Source of the DNA: Amycolatopsis thailandensis
Lineage (GTDB): Bacteria; Actinomycetota; Actinomycetes; Mycobacteriales; Pseudonocardiaceae
Assembly: GCF_002234405.1 (NCBI RefSeq)
Contig: NZ_NMQT01000118.1
Coordinates: 1 to 64,000, forward strand
Direction of reading: 5' to 3'
Length of the DNA: 64,000 nt
Shown in pieces: positions 7,766 through 17,096 of the stretch (its first letter is position 1; every line of letters begins with the position of its first letter). The position numbers and the translations under genes are program-made. The notes under the pieces were generated by a model. It made no database searches. It saw nothing but the letters and a program-made list of their open reading frames with translations, and was not told where the DNA came from.

Positions 7766-9121
7766 ATGTCCCACGACGTCCCCGAAAGCACCACAGGTAC
7801 CCAGCGCCCCCGCTTCGGGAAGCGCTCTCGCCGGGCCGCGCTCCTGGGCGTTCTCGGCGCGAGTCTGCTCACCGTCGGTGTCGCCGCGTTCCTCCCGCCC
7901 GATTCACCGGACCCGGTCCTCGTCGGAGGACCGCAGGGTGGTGTGAGCACCCTCGACCGGGCGATCCGGACAGCGGAAGCCAAGCTCGCGAAGCATCAGC
8001 AGGACCCCCAGACCTGGGCCGAACTCGGCGCCGCCTATGTCGAGGTGGCGCGGGCCAAAGCCGACCCGGCCTACTTCCCCAAAGCCGAAGAGGCGTTGCG
8101 GAAGTCCTTGGCACAGCAGCCCGACGGCAACGGGATCGCGTTGGGCGGCATGGGCGCGCTCGCCAACGCGCGGCACGATTTCGTCGGCGCTCGCGACTGG
8201 GGTGAGAAGGCCAGGGCCGCGCTTCCGGACAACGCCGAGATCCACGGCGTGCTCAACGACGCCTACACGCAGCTCGGGGACACCGCCGCGGCCACCGCCG
8301 CGTTGCAGCGGATGCTCGACCTCAAGCCGGGCGTCTCCTCGTTCACCCGCGCCGCCTACGAGTTCGAAATACACGGCCGCGTCGACGACGCCCGGCACGC
8401 GCTCGATCGCGCGCTGGCCGACGCCGTCGATCCCGGTGACGTCGCGTTCTGCCGCAACCTCCTCGGCGAACTCGCCTTCGACAACGGGGACCTCGACACC
8501 GCGCAGTCGCACTTCGAGGCGGGCCAGCGCGCGGTGCCATTGGAAACCTCGCTACAGCAAGGAAAAGCCAAGGTCGCGGCGGCCCGCGGACAGACCGCCA
8601 AAGCGCTCGCCGGCTACCAGGATCTCGTGGCCCGTCAGCCGAACGTGGGAAACCTGCGGGAGTACGCCCTGTTGCTGTCGTCGTCGGGGGCGCCGGAATC
8701 CGCCGCGCGTCAGTACGAGCTCTTCGAGGAGCAGCGGCGCCTCGAAGTCGAATCCGGGGCGAACGTCGACCTCGAAGCGTCACTGGTCGCCGCCGACCGC
8801 GGCGACGCCGCGCAAGCGCTCCGGTTCGCGCAGGCGGAGTGGGACCGCAGACAGCCCGTGTTCGTCGCGGACGCCATGGCCTGGGCATTGCACCTCAACG
8901 GCCGGAACGCCGAAGCCCTGACCTTCGCCGACCGCGCGGCGAGCACCGGCTGGCGCAGCGCGTCGTTCGCCTACCACCGCGGCATGATCCTCGCCGCGCT
9001 CGGACGGCCGGGCGAAGCCGTCAAGGCACTCGCCGAAGCCTTGCGCGTCAACCCGAACTTCTCCTTGTCCGACGCTCGGACCGCACGGACCACGCTGGCG
9101 AACCTCGGCGGTGCCGGATGA
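7766..9121 (+). CDS. membrane-anchored tetratricopeptide-repeat protein
   Basis: A 451-residue protein. Residues about 24-45 form one hydrophobic segment (RAALLGVLGASLLTVGVAAFL) after a basic cytoplasmic tail, so the bulk should be extracytoplasmic. The rest is helical repeats of TPR type, for example DPQTWAELGAAYVEVARAK, DNAEIHGVLNDAYTQLGD and SFAYHRGMILAALGRPGEA. TPR arrays are protein-binding scaffolds. It follows the DUF4331 gene by 71 bp, and the next gene begins 41 bp downstream, suggesting one secreted or surface complex. No enzymatic motif is seen. Confidence 0.85.
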   Translation: MSHDVPESTTGTQRPRFGKRSRRAALLGVLGASLLTVGVAAFLPPDSPDPVLVGGPQGGVSTLDRAIRTAEAKLAKHQQDPQTWAELGAAYVEVARAKADPAYFPKAEEALRKSLAQQPDGNGIALGGMGALANARHDFVGARDWGEKARAALPDNAEIHGVLNDAYTQLGDTAAATAALQRMLDLKPGVSSFTRAAYEFEIHGRVDDARHALDRALADAVDPGDVAFCRNLLGELAFDNGDLDTAQSHFEAGQRAVPLETSLQQGKAKVAAARGQTAKALAGYQDLVARQPNVGNLREYALLLSSSGAPESAARQYELFEEQRRLEVESGANVDLEASLVAADRGDAAQALRFAQAEWDRRQPVFVADAMAWALHLNGRNAEALTFADRAASTGWRSASFAYHRGMILAALGRPGEAVKALAEALRVNPNFSLSDARTARTTLANLGGAG

Positions 9122-9162
9122 GTCCGCGACCACGGGAACACGACCGGAAAGGCTGCCGACCC

Positions 9163-9534
9163 ATGCGTAATCTGCCCACCGAACGGGTTCCGCGCCGAGC
9201 GCGCGGAACCGTCCTGAGCACGCTGCTCTTTCTCGCCGTCGTCGTGGCGTGCTCGGCGACGGCTCCTGACACCGGACCCCGGTTCGACGACGAAACCACC
9301 GACGGTGTCGCGGCGGAACTGACCTGCATGAAGCATCAGCCGCGGGCGCCGGGCACCCGCTACACCGACGACTCGATCCGGCGCACCGACGAGACCCTCG
9401 CCCTGCTTCGCTACTACACCGCGAACGGGGCCAAACCGTACTGCGACGGCAACGACGTCACCGATGTCGACCGCCAGTGGATCGACGTCTATGTCGCGCT
9501 GGGCGCGGACGCGGAAAAGGTGAAACGCCCCTGA
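9163..9534 (+). CDS. small putative lipoprotein of the DUF4331-TPR cluster
   Basis: A 123-residue protein. A basic N-terminus precedes LLFLAVVVACSAT, a plausible lipobox (VVAC) for lipid attachment at the cysteine. The mature part has two further cysteines (LTCMKHQP, KPYCDGND) that could form a disulphide. I do not recognise a family. It is the last gene of the DUF4331-TPR run and probably belongs functionally with it. Whether it is a true lipoprotein or a plain secreted protein is uncertain. Confidence 0.7.
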   Translation: MRNLPTERVPRRARGTVLSTLLFLAVVVACSATAPDTGPRFDDETTDGVAAELTCMKHQPRAPGTRYTDDSIRRTDETLALLRYYTANGAKPYCDGNDVTDVDRQWIDVYVALGADAEKVKRP

Positions 9535-9689
9535 GACAGGACAGGAATTGTCAAGAATCGCCCCGAAACAGACACTTGAGGGCGGTCGTCCCCCACCCGC
9601 ACTGCCGTTCCTGAATCCATGCAGTATGGTCCGCGATTGACGCGATACCGGCGTTTCTCGTGGACATTTTCACTATGGAGGTGGGTCGG

Positions 9690-11387
9690 TTGCACGTGCT
9701 GGCCGATGCGAACCTGCGACTCGACGCAAGCCCGATCGACTACGTCCTGCTCGCCTTCTATTTCGCGCTGGTGCTCGGCATCGGGTACATGGCGCGACGG
9801 TCGGTCTCGAGCAGCCTCGACTTCTTCCTCTCCGGCCGCTCGTTGCCCGCCTGGGTCACCGGCCTCGCCTTCATCTCGGCGAACCTCGGCGCTGTCGAGA
9901 TCATGGGGATGTCGGCCAACGGCGTGCTCTACGGCCTGCCGACCGTCCACTACTTTTGGATCGGCGCGATCCCGGCGATGCTGTTCCTCGGCATCGTGAT
10001 GATGCCGTTCTACTACGGCTCGAAGGTCCGCAGCGTCCCGGAGTTCATGCTCCGCCGGTTCGGCAAACCAGCCCACCTCGTCAACGGCATCAGCTTCGCG
10101 AGCGCGCAGATCCTCATCGCCGGCGCGAACCTGTTCCTGCTCGCCAGCGTGGTGAACCTCCTGCTCGGCTGGCCGCTGTGGGTGTCGATCATCGTCGCGG
10201 CCGTGGTCGTGCTCTCCTACACCGCGCTCGGCGGCCTGTCCGCCGCGATCTACAACGAGGTCCTGCAGTTCTTCGTGATCGTCGCGGCGCTGCTGCCGCT
10301 GACCATCGTCGGCCTGGTCAAGGTCGGCGGCTGGCAGGGCCTGGTCGACAAGCTCAGCGCCGACCCCGGCGGCGAGGCGCAGCTGTCCTCCTGGCCCGGT
10401 GACAACCTCACCGGCTTCGGCAACAGCTTCCTCTCCGTCCTCGGCCTCGTCTTCGGTCTCGGTTTCGTGCTCTCGTTCGGTTACTGGACGACGAACTTCG
10501 TCGAGGTCCAGCGCGCGATGGCGTCGAAGAGCATGTCGGCCGCGCGGAGGACGCCGATCATCGGCGCCTTCCCGAAGATGCTGATCCCGTTCATCGTGAT
10601 CATCCCCGGCATGATCGCCGCGGTCACCGTGTCCGAGTACGTCCAGGACAAGCAGATCCTGCTCGACGGCGGAGACGCGCCCAGCGGCGTCACCGCGAAC
10701 AACGCGATCCTGCTGCTGATGCGCGACCTGCTGCCCAACGGCATGCTCGGTGTCGCGATCGCCGGTCTCCTCGCGTCGTTCATGGCCGGGATGGCGGCGA
10801 ACCTGAGTTCGTTCAACACCGTCTTCACCTACGACATCTGGCAGTCGTACGTGAAGAAGAACGAGTCGGACGGCTACTACCTCCGCCTCGGCCGCGTGGT
10901 CACCGCGGCGGGCACCGTGCTGGCCGTCGGTACCGCGTTCATCGCGTCGAACTCCGGGAACATCCTGACCTACCTGCAGGACCTGTTCTCCTTCTTCAAC
11001 GCGCCGCTGTTCGCCACCTTCATCCTCGGCATGTTCTGGAAGCGGATGACGCCGACGGCGGGCTGGGTCGGCCTCGTCGCCGGTACCGCGTCCGCGATCA
11101 CCGTGTGGCTGCTTTCGCAGGCCGGGGTGCTCGGGCTCACCGGGCAGGGGATCAGCTTCGTGGCCGCCGGTACGGCGTTCGTCGTCGACATCGCGGTCAG
11201 CGTCGGGGTCTCGCTGGCCACCACGCCGAAGCCGGAGTCGCAACTGGTCGGGCTCGTCTACTCCCTCACCCCGAAGGAGTCGCTGAAGCACGACGAGACC
11301 GGCGACGACGCGGGCTGGTACCGCAAGCCGGGCCTGCTCGCGGGCATCGTGCTGATCCTGACCATCGCGCTCAACATCATCTTCTAG
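9690..11387 (+). CDS. sodium:solute symporter family protein
   Basis: About 565 residues with some 13 hydrophobic segments. It shows SSS-family features: DYVLLAFYFALVLGIGYMARR at the N-terminus, the GYWTTNFVEVQRAMASKS loop, and ANLSSFNTVFTYDIW late in the protein. The substrate (sugar, carboxylate, amino acid or other) cannot be assigned. The TTG at 9690 is preferred because GGAGGTG sits 6 bases upstream; an ATG at 9660 in the same frame would also be open. The stop codon overlaps the SD of the next gene, which encodes a small membrane protein, so the two are surely translated together. Confidence 0.88.
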   Translation: MHVLADANLRLDASPIDYVLLAFYFALVLGIGYMARRSVSSSLDFFLSGRSLPAWVTGLAFISANLGAVEIMGMSANGVLYGLPTVHYFWIGAIPAMLFLGIVMMPFYYGSKVRSVPEFMLRRFGKPAHLVNGISFASAQILIAGANLFLLASVVNLLLGWPLWVSIIVAAVVVLSYTALGGLSAAIYNEVLQFFVIVAALLPLTIVGLVKVGGWQGLVDKLSADPGGEAQLSSWPGDNLTGFGNSFLSVLGLVFGLGFVLSFGYWTTNFVEVQRAMASKSMSAARRTPIIGAFPKMLIPFIVIIPGMIAAVTVSEYVQDKQILLDGGDAPSGVTANNAILLLMRDLLPNGMLGVAIAGLLASFMAGMAANLSSFNTVFTYDIWQSYVKKNESDGYYLRLGRVVTAAGTVLAVGTAFIASNSGNILTYLQDLFSFFNAPLFATFILGMFWKRMTPTAGWVGLVAGTASAITVWLLSQAGVLGLTGQGISFVAAGTAFVVDIAVSVGVSLATTPKPESQLVGLVYSLTPKESLKHDETGDDAGWYRKPGLLAGIVLILTIALNIIF

Positions 11388-11397
11388 GAGGCCGGAG

Positions 11398-11661
11398 ATG
11401 GCTGCGTCCCAAGCTCCCAAGAAGGCCGGCGTCTTCGACATCCGGCTGATCATCGCGCTGCTCATCGGCGGCTACGGGCTGGTGCTCACGATCATGGGCA
11501 TCGGCTTCACCACCGAGGAGGAGCTGGCCAAGGCGGCCGACGTCAACATCAACCTGTGGGCGGGCATCGGCATGCTGGTGTTCGCGGCGCTCTTCATGCT
11601 GTGGGCGAAGCTGCGGCCGATCGTCGTGCCGCCGTCCACCGAGGACGGAGAGGGCGAATAG
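11398..11661 (+). CDS. small two-helix membrane protein paired with the symporter
   Basis: An 87-residue protein with two hydrophobic segments, about residues 15-35 (RLIIALLIGGYGLVLTIMGI) and 51-70 (INLWAGIGMLVFAALFMLWA), and an acidic tail (STEDGEGE). TAGGAGG overlaps the symporter stop codon 10 bases upstream of the ATG, indicating translational coupling. It is probably an accessory subunit or stabiliser of the symporter (inference from context); no named family is recognised. Confidence 0.82.
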   Translation: MAASQAPKKAGVFDIRLIIALLIGGYGLVLTIMGIGFTTEEELAKAADVNINLWAGIGMLVFAALFMLWAKLRPIVVPPSTEDGEGE

Positions 11662-11699
11662 CCGGGTTGTCCGGACAGCGCCGGGGCGGTCCGGCTACC

Positions 11700-12707
11700 G
11701 TGCACTTCGTGCTGCTCAACGCTCGACGTCGCCGGATCGCGTCCGCGCTGGCCCTGGTCGCCGCGCTCGGCGCGGTGTCGGCCTGCGGTCAGAACCTCGG
11801 CAAGTCCAACTTCGCCCGCACCACCGTCGCCGCCGAAGCCGGTTCCGGCGGTGAGGTGCCGAGCGGGGACATCAACGACCCGGCGGTCACCCCCGCGGTG
11901 ATGCGCACGATCGACCCGTGCCCGCTGGTGGGCAAGGAGGCGCTCAGCGGCCTCGGCACCCCGGAGGACCCGCGGCCGTCGCTCACCTCCTTCGGCAACT
12001 GCACCGGGAAGGCCACCGACGCCGGTGGCAAGAAGCTCACGGTCAGTATCGACATCGGCTCGTCGACCTTCTCCTCGGCCAGCAACGCGGTCGTTTCGGC
12101 GGTCGAGGGACTGCCGCAGATCGAGCGGAAGAACAAGGACGGCAACAGCTGCGACATCGGCATCATGACGCTGCGCAAACCCGAGCGGGGGATCAGTTTC
12201 CTGGTCACCTACGACGGTGGTGACCCCTGCGCGACAGGGCGGGCGGTGGCGGCCAAAGCCGTGAAGAGCCTGCACGCGTCGCCGGCGAAGTTCCCCGCCG
12301 GGGCGGGCTCGCTGACCACCGTCGACCCGTGCGCCGTCGCGGACCCCGCCGTCCTCGCCGAGGTCGTACCGCACGGCGCGACCTCGCCGAGCAGCTTCCA
12401 CTCCTGCGACTGGACCCCGGGCTCCAACCCGAGGATCTCCATCGGCTTCCGCCACGGCCTGCCGCCGGAGGAACGCGACGGGACCAAGAAGATCGACCTC
12501 GACGGCACGCCCGCGTACCAGAAGATCGGCACCACCAGCGACGCCGAGTGCAAGATCGAGTGGCAGCACAGGCCGTGGACCGACGACGGGGTCGAGATCG
12601 TCAGCGTGATCTACAAGAACTACGACGAGAAGAAGGACGAAGCGGCGTCCTGCGGCAAGGCCGCCAAAATCGCCGAATCGGTGATCTCCAAGCTGCCGAA
12701 GGGCTGA
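11700..12707 (+). CDS. lipoprotein with two DUF3558-like domains
   Basis: About 335 residues. The signal sequence ALALVAALGAVSAC ends in a lipobox cysteine. Two domains follow, each opening with the same phrase: TIDPCPLVGKEALSGLG (about 80) and TVDPCAVADPAVLAEV (about 215). Both contain paired cysteines, as in actinobacterial DUF3558 lipoproteins. The same tandem design forms the extracellular half of the Ser/Thr kinase at 32.2 kb. No enzymatic motif is seen; a cell-surface binding role is likely. Start is a GTG at 11700 or another nine bases on; neither has a clear SD. Confidence 0.8.
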   Translation: MHFVLLNARRRRIASALALVAALGAVSACGQNLGKSNFARTTVAAEAGSGGEVPSGDINDPAVTPAVMRTIDPCPLVGKEALSGLGTPEDPRPSLTSFGNCTGKATDAGGKKLTVSIDIGSSTFSSASNAVVSAVEGLPQIERKNKDGNSCDIGIMTLRKPERGISFLVTYDGGDPCATGRAVAAKAVKSLHASPAKFPAGAGSLTTVDPCAVADPAVLAEVVPHGATSPSSFHSCDWTPGSNPRISIGFRHGLPPEERDGTKKIDLDGTPAYQKIGTTSDAECKIEWQHRPWTDDGVEIVSVIYKNYDEKKDEAASCGKAAKIAESVISKLPKG

Positions 12708-12774
12708 CGCTGGCGGCATCCGGCCGGGAGAGGTAGGAAGGGGACACCCCACCCGCCGACGGCCGGAGGCCACC

Positions 12775-13776
12775 TTGAAGAAGATCATCAACGACCCGAA
12801 AACGGTGGTCGCGGAATCCTTGCGCGGACTCGCCGCGGCGCACGCGGACGTCCTGCGCGTGGAGGACGACCCGGCGATCGTGGTGCGCGTGGACGCGCCC
12901 GTGGCAGGCAAGGTCGCGGTGATCTCCGGCGGCGGCTCCGGGCACGAACCGCTGCACGGCGGCTTCGTCGGGCAGGGCATGCTGGCGGCGGCCGTCCCGG
13001 GCGCGGTGTTCACCTCGCCGACGCCGGACGCCGTCGAAGCCGCCGTCAAGGCCACCACCGGGGACGCGGGCGCGCTGCTGATCGTCAAGAACTACACCGG
13101 TGACGTGCTCAACTTCGAGACCGCCGGGGAACTCGCCGCCGCCGAGGGGCTCGACGTCCGCAGCGTGGTCATCGACGACGACGTCGCGGTCAAGGACTCC
13201 ACCTACACCGCCGGCCGTCGCGGTGTCGGCGGCACGGTGCTGCTGGAGAAGATCACCGGTGCCGCGGCCGAACGAGGCGACGCGCTCGACGCGGTGGAGG
13301 CCTTGGCGCGCAAGGTGATCGGCCAGGTCCGCTCGATCGGCGTCGCGCTCACCGCGCCGACCGTGCCGCACGCGGGCGAGCCGAGTTTCGACCTCGCCGA
13401 CGACGAGATCGAGTTCGGCATCGGCATCCACGGTGAACCCGGCATCGAACGGACGGCCGTGGTGACGGCCGACGAACTCGTCGCCCGCATGGTCGAGGCG
13501 ATCGTCACGGACCTCCCGTTCGGTGAAGGCGACAAGGTCCTGCTGTTCACGAACTCGATGGGTGGCACCCCGCTGGTCGAGCTGTACCTCGCCCACGGGA
13601 TCGCCGAGCGGCTGCTGGCCGAGCGTGGGATCGTGGTCGAACGCCGCCTGGTGGGGCCGTACATCACCAGCCTGGAGATGCAGGGGATGAGCCTGACGTT
13701 GCTGAGACTGGACGACGAGCTGACCGAGTTGTGGGACGCGCCGGTGAACACCCCGGCCCTGAGGTGGGGAGTCTGA
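12775..13776 (+). CDS. dhaK: dihydroxyacetone kinase subunit DhaK
   Basis: A 333-residue substrate-binding subunit of the PTS-dependent dihydroxyacetone kinase. The hemiaminal-forming histidine is His219 in GIGIHGEPGIERT, and ISGGGSGHEPLHGGFVG near residue 50 is the family signature. It starts with TTG, supported by GGAGG 6 bases upstream. The stop overlaps the dhaL start (TGATG). It works with DhaL and DhaM to phosphorylate dihydroxyacetone with phosphate from phosphoenolpyruvate via HPr. Confidence 0.96.
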   Translation: MKKIINDPKTVVAESLRGLAAAHADVLRVEDDPAIVVRVDAPVAGKVAVISGGGSGHEPLHGGFVGQGMLAAAVPGAVFTSPTPDAVEAAVKATTGDAGALLIVKNYTGDVLNFETAGELAAAEGLDVRSVVIDDDVAVKDSTYTAGRRGVGGTVLLEKITGAAAERGDALDAVEALARKVIGQVRSIGVALTAPTVPHAGEPSFDLADDEIEFGIGIHGEPGIERTAVVTADELVARMVEAIVTDLPFGEGDKVLLFTNSMGGTPLVELYLAHGIAERLLAERGIVVERRLVGPYITSLEMQGMSLTLLRLDDELTELWDAPVNTPALRWGV

Positions 13777-14399
13777 TGGCCTGCACCGCCGACACGCTCG
13801 CCGCCGCCTTGCGGGCGGCGGCCGCGGTGATCGCCGAGCATCGCGCCGAACTGGTCGACCTCGACCGCGCGATCGGCGACGCCGACCACGGCGAGAACCT
13901 GGACCGCGGGTTCACCGCCATCGTGTCCGCTTTGGACACCGCGACCCCCGAAACCCCGGCCGCGGTCGCGAAACTCGCCGCCACGACGTTGATCTCGAAG
14001 GTCGGCGGCGCGGCGGGCCCGTTGTACGGGACGGCTTTCCTGCGGGCGTCGGTCAAACTGGGCGACGCGGCCGAAGTGGACGGTGCGCTGCTGGTCGAGG
14101 CCCTGCGTGCCGCGCTCGAAGGAGTGCAGGCGCGGGGCAAGGCCGTCGGGGGAGACGCGACCATGGTCGACGCGCTCATCCCCGCCGTCTCCGCTGCCGA
14201 GGCCGCTTCCGGTGAGGACGTCGCGGCGATCCTGACCGCGGCCGCGGACGCCGCCGACAAGGGGGCCGAGTCCACTGTGGATCTCGTGCCGCGCAAGGGG
14301 CGGGCGTCGTACCTCGGAGAGCGCGCGAAGGGGCATATGGATCCCGGTGCCCGCTCGACGGCACTGCTGCTGCGCGCGTTCGCGGAGGCGGCCCGGTGA
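13776..14399 (+). CDS. dhaL: dihydroxyacetone kinase ADP-binding subunit DhaL
   Basis: A 207-residue subunit carrying the nucleotide. DRAIGDADHGENLDRGF near residue 29 supplies the metal-binding aspartates that hold ADP-Mg as a cofactor, and GGAAGPLYGTAFLR and KGRASYLGERAKGHMDPGA are further signatures. Overlaps dhaK (TGATG) and dhaM (GTGA), so the three subunits are translationally coupled at close to equal levels. In the PTS form of the enzyme the bound ADP is rephosphorylated by DhaM rather than exchanged. Confidence 0.96.
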   Translation: MACTADTLAAALRAAAAVIAEHRAELVDLDRAIGDADHGENLDRGFTAIVSALDTATPETPAAVAKLAATTLISKVGGAAGPLYGTAFLRASVKLGDAAEVDGALLVEALRAALEGVQARGKAVGGDATMVDALIPAVSAAEAASGEDVAAILTAAADAADKGAESTVDLVPRKGRASYLGERAKGHMDPGARSTALLLRAFAEAAR

Positions 14400-15070
14400 G
14401 CGTCGGAATCGTGCTCGTCTCCCACAGCTCCAAACTCGCCGAAGGACTCGCGGAACTCGCCGCGCAGATGGCCCCGGACGTCACCATCGTGGCGGCGGGC
14501 GGCCTCGCCGAGGGCGGGATCGGAACGGATTACGACGAGGTCGTCGCCGCGACGCAGCGTGCCGATTCGGGGGCCGGCGTCGTCCTGCTGTACGACCTCG
14601 GCAGCGCGCAGATGACCGCGGAACTGGCCGTCGAATCGCTCGCCGACCCGTCGGCCGCCCTCGTCGTGGACGCGCCGCTCGTCGAGGGCGCGATCGCCGC
14701 CGCCGTCGCGGCGCAGGGCGGAGCGGATCGCCAGGCCGTCTCCGAAGCCGCCGCGTCGGCGGGCGCCCCGCCGGACCTGACGGTCGACGACGGCGTGCAC
14801 GACGGCGAGAGCAGTGTCGAACTCACGCTGCGCAACGACGTCGGACTGCACGCGCGGCCCGCCGCCGTCCTGGTCCGGAGTATCGCCGGGCTGGACGCGG
14901 AGGTCACCGTGCGGCTCGGCGAGGAGACCGCGGACGCCAACAGCGTGCTCGCGCTGATGGCGCTCGGCGCGCGTCAGGGCGACCGGATCGAGGTGCGGGC
15001 CAAGGGCGCGCAGGCCGAAGAAGCGCTCACCAAGGTCAAGGACCTCGTGGACCAGAACTTCGGGGAGTGA
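14396..15070 (+). CDS. dhaM: DhaM phosphotransfer subunit (EIIA-like + HPr domains)
   Basis: A 224-residue protein. The N-terminal EIIA-mannose-like domain has the phosphorylated His10 in VLVSHSSKLAEG. The C-terminal domain is HPr-like, with His152 in RNDVGLHARPAAVLV. An enzyme I-like third domain, present in E. coli DhaM, is absent, so it must receive phosphate from a separate enzyme I/HPr system. The joined HPr domain may pass phosphate internally. Last gene of the operon; a palindrome follows its stop. Confidence 0.95.
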   Translation: MSVGIVLVSHSSKLAEGLAELAAQMAPDVTIVAAGGLAEGGIGTDYDEVVAATQRADSGAGVVLLYDLGSAQMTAELAVESLADPSAALVVDAPLVEGAIAAAVAAQGGADRQAVSEAAASAGAPPDLTVDDGVHDGESSVELTLRNDVGLHARPAAVLVRSIAGLDAEVTVRLGEETADANSVLALMALGARQGDRIEVRAKGAQAEEALTKVKDLVDQNFGE

Positions 15071-15096
15071 GCCTTTCCTAGCGCCGGACGGGTGTA

Positions 15097-15137
15097 AAGG
15101 ACGCTTTCCCTGCATGACACGCGGGGAAAGCGTCCTT
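15097..15137. repeat. intergenic palindrome, 'aaggacgctttccc' type
   Basis: Arms AAGGACGCTTTCCC and GGGGAAAGCGTCCTT pair over 14-15 bp around a 12-base loop, starting 26 bp past the dhaM stop. Likely the dhaKLM terminator, although no U-tract follows. Confidence 0.7.
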
Positions 15138-15150
15138 CGGCCCTCGTCCG

Positions 15151-15167
15151 CGAGTGACACTTACTCG
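15151..15167. promoter_or_regulatory. short dyad, possible operator of the acyl-CoA dehydrogenase gene
   Basis: CGAGT-7 bases-ACTCG, about 90 bp upstream of the hydroxyacyl-CoA dehydrogenase start. It could be a repressor site of TetR type; no matching regulator is encoded nearby. Confidence 0.25.
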
Positions 15168-15253
15168 ATTCGGAGGGTGACAGCGGCTGCTTTCCACACC
15201 CCGGCATGGCACGATCGGAGAAACTACCAGCGAGTAACCTCCGGAGGCCGGTT

Positions 15254-17029
15254 GTGGCGCGGGAAATCTCGAGTGTGGGAGTCATCGGTCTCGGCACCAT
15301 GGGCGCCGGGATCGCCGAGGTGCTCGCGAGGAGCGGTGTGTCCGTCGTCGCGGTCGAGATCGACGACGACGGCGTGCGCCGGGGCCAGGGTCACCTGGAG
15401 CATTCGACCGAACGGGCGGTGTCCGGCGGCAAACTCGACGCCGACGGCCGGGGCGAGCTGCTGGGTCGGATCCGCTACACCACCTCGCTGGGCGAGCTGT
15501 CCGATGTGGATCTGGTGATCGAGGCGATCCCGGAGAACCTCGAAGCGAAATCCGACGTTTTCGCCGAGCTGGACAAGATCACCGGACCGGACACGATCTT
15601 CGTGTCCAACACCTCTTCGCTGTCGATCACCGAGATCGGCGTGCACACCGCGCGGCCGGGCAAGGTCGTCGGGATGCACTTCTTCAACCCGGCGCCGATC
15701 CTCAAGCTGGTCGAGATCGTCCGCACCGTCGTCACCGAACCCGGGGTGATCACCGACGTCGTCGCGTTCGCCGAACGTCTCGGCAAGACGCCGGTGGTGA
15801 TCGGCGACCGCGCCGGGTTCATCGCGAACGCCCTGCTCTTCGGGTATCTCAACCACGCCGTGCGGATGTACGAACAGCGCTACGCCACGCGCGAGGACCT
15901 CGACGCGGCGATGCGGTTCGGCTGCGGATATCCCATGGGGCCCTTGGCTTTGCTCGACCTCATCGGGCTGGACACCGCGTACGAGATCCTCGACACGATG
16001 TACCACCAGTCGCGCAACCGGCTGCACGCGCCGGCGCCGCTGCTGAAGCAGATGATCACCGCCGGGCTGCTCGGCCGGAAGACCGGCCAGGGTTTCTACG
16101 CTTACGACGAGCCCGATTCGCCGACGGTGACCGACGCGGCCACGAAGTCCACAGTGGACACCGCGGCGCCGCGGGGAGTGCGCAAGGTCGGCGTCGTCGG
16201 GACCGGGACCATGGCGACCGGCATCGTCGAGGTGTTCGCGAAACGCGGTTACGAGGTCATCCTGCGGGCGCGGAGCGCGGAGAAGGCCGCGGCTTCGGTC
16301 GCGCGGGTGAAGAAGTCGCTGGACAAGGCCGTCGTCAAGGGCAAACTGTCCGAAGAGGACGCCGCCGCCGCGCTCGGCCGGATCTCGCCCGCGGTGGAGT
16401 TCGACGAACTGGCCGACGTCGACCTCGTCATCGAGGCGGTGGCCGAGGACCTGGCCGTCAAGCAGGCCGTCTTCGCCGCGCTCGACGACGTCGTGAAGCC
16501 GGGTGCGGTCCTGGCGACGACCACGTCCTCACTGCCGGTGATCGAATGCGCGGCCGCCACCTCGCGGCCTTCGGACGTGGTCGGCGTGCACTTCTTCAAC
16601 CCGGCGCCGGTGATGAAACTCGTCGAGGTCGTCTCGACCATCGCCACCGCGCCCGACGTGATCGCGACCGTCGACGCCGTCTGCGCGGCGGTGGGCAAGC
16701 ATCCCGTGCACTGCGGCGACCGGGCCGGGTTCATCGTCAACGCGCTGCTGTTCCCGTACCTGAACGACGCGGTGAAGATGCTCGAAGCGCACTACGCGGA
16801 GGCCGACGACATCGACACCGCGATGAAGGTGGGCTGCGGGCTGCCGATGGGGCCGTTCGAACTGCTCGACGTCGTCGGGCTGGACGTTTCGCTGGCGATC
16901 CAGCGAACCCTCTACAACGAGTTCCGCGAAGAGGGCTTCGCGCCCGCGCCGCTGCTGGAGCATCTGGTGACCGCCGGGCGGCTGGGCCGGAAGACGGGGA
17001 AGGGCTTCAAGGACTACTCGGCCCGGTAA
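15254..17029 (+). CDS. tandem 3-hydroxyacyl-CoA (3-hydroxybutyryl-CoA) dehydrogenase
   Basis: A 591-residue protein made of two copies of the enzyme. Each copy has an NAD-binding loop (GVIGLGTMGAGI at about 9, GVVGTGTMATGI at about 318), the segment HFFNPAP.(L/M)KLVE with the catalytic His, and DRAGFI.NALLF.YLN.AV. It oxidises (S)-3-hydroxyacyl-CoA to 3-ketoacyl-CoA in beta-oxidation or butanoate metabolism. In the second NAD loop an Ala replaces the usual Gly (TMATGI), which may affect cofactor binding. The GTG at 15254 has GGAGG 6 bases upstream. Whether both halves are active is not settled. Confidence 0.93.
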   Translation: MAREISSVGVIGLGTMGAGIAEVLARSGVSVVAVEIDDDGVRRGQGHLEHSTERAVSGGKLDADGRGELLGRIRYTTSLGELSDVDLVIEAIPENLEAKSDVFAELDKITGPDTIFVSNTSSLSITEIGVHTARPGKVVGMHFFNPAPILKLVEIVRTVVTEPGVITDVVAFAERLGKTPVVIGDRAGFIANALLFGYLNHAVRMYEQRYATREDLDAAMRFGCGYPMGPLALLDLIGLDTAYEILDTMYHQSRNRLHAPAPLLKQMITAGLLGRKTGQGFYAYDEPDSPTVTDAATKSTVDTAAPRGVRKVGVVGTGTMATGIVEVFAKRGYEVILRARSAEKAAASVARVKKSLDKAVVKGKLSEEDAAAALGRISPAVEFDELADVDLVIEAVAEDLAVKQAVFAALDDVVKPGAVLATTTSSLPVIECAAATSRPSDVVGVHFFNPAPVMKLVEVVSTIATAPDVIATVDAVCAAVGKHPVHCGDRAGFIVNALLFPYLNDAVKMLEAHYAEADDIDTAMKVGCGLPMGPFELLDVVGLDVSLAIQRTLYNEFREEGFAPAPLLEHLVTAGRLGRKTGKGFKDYSAR

Positions 17030-17096
17030 CTTCACGTACTGCAGGGTGGCCAAAAGCGGCGGCGGGGCGTCGGTCGGGGTCGGTACCGTGGAGGAC

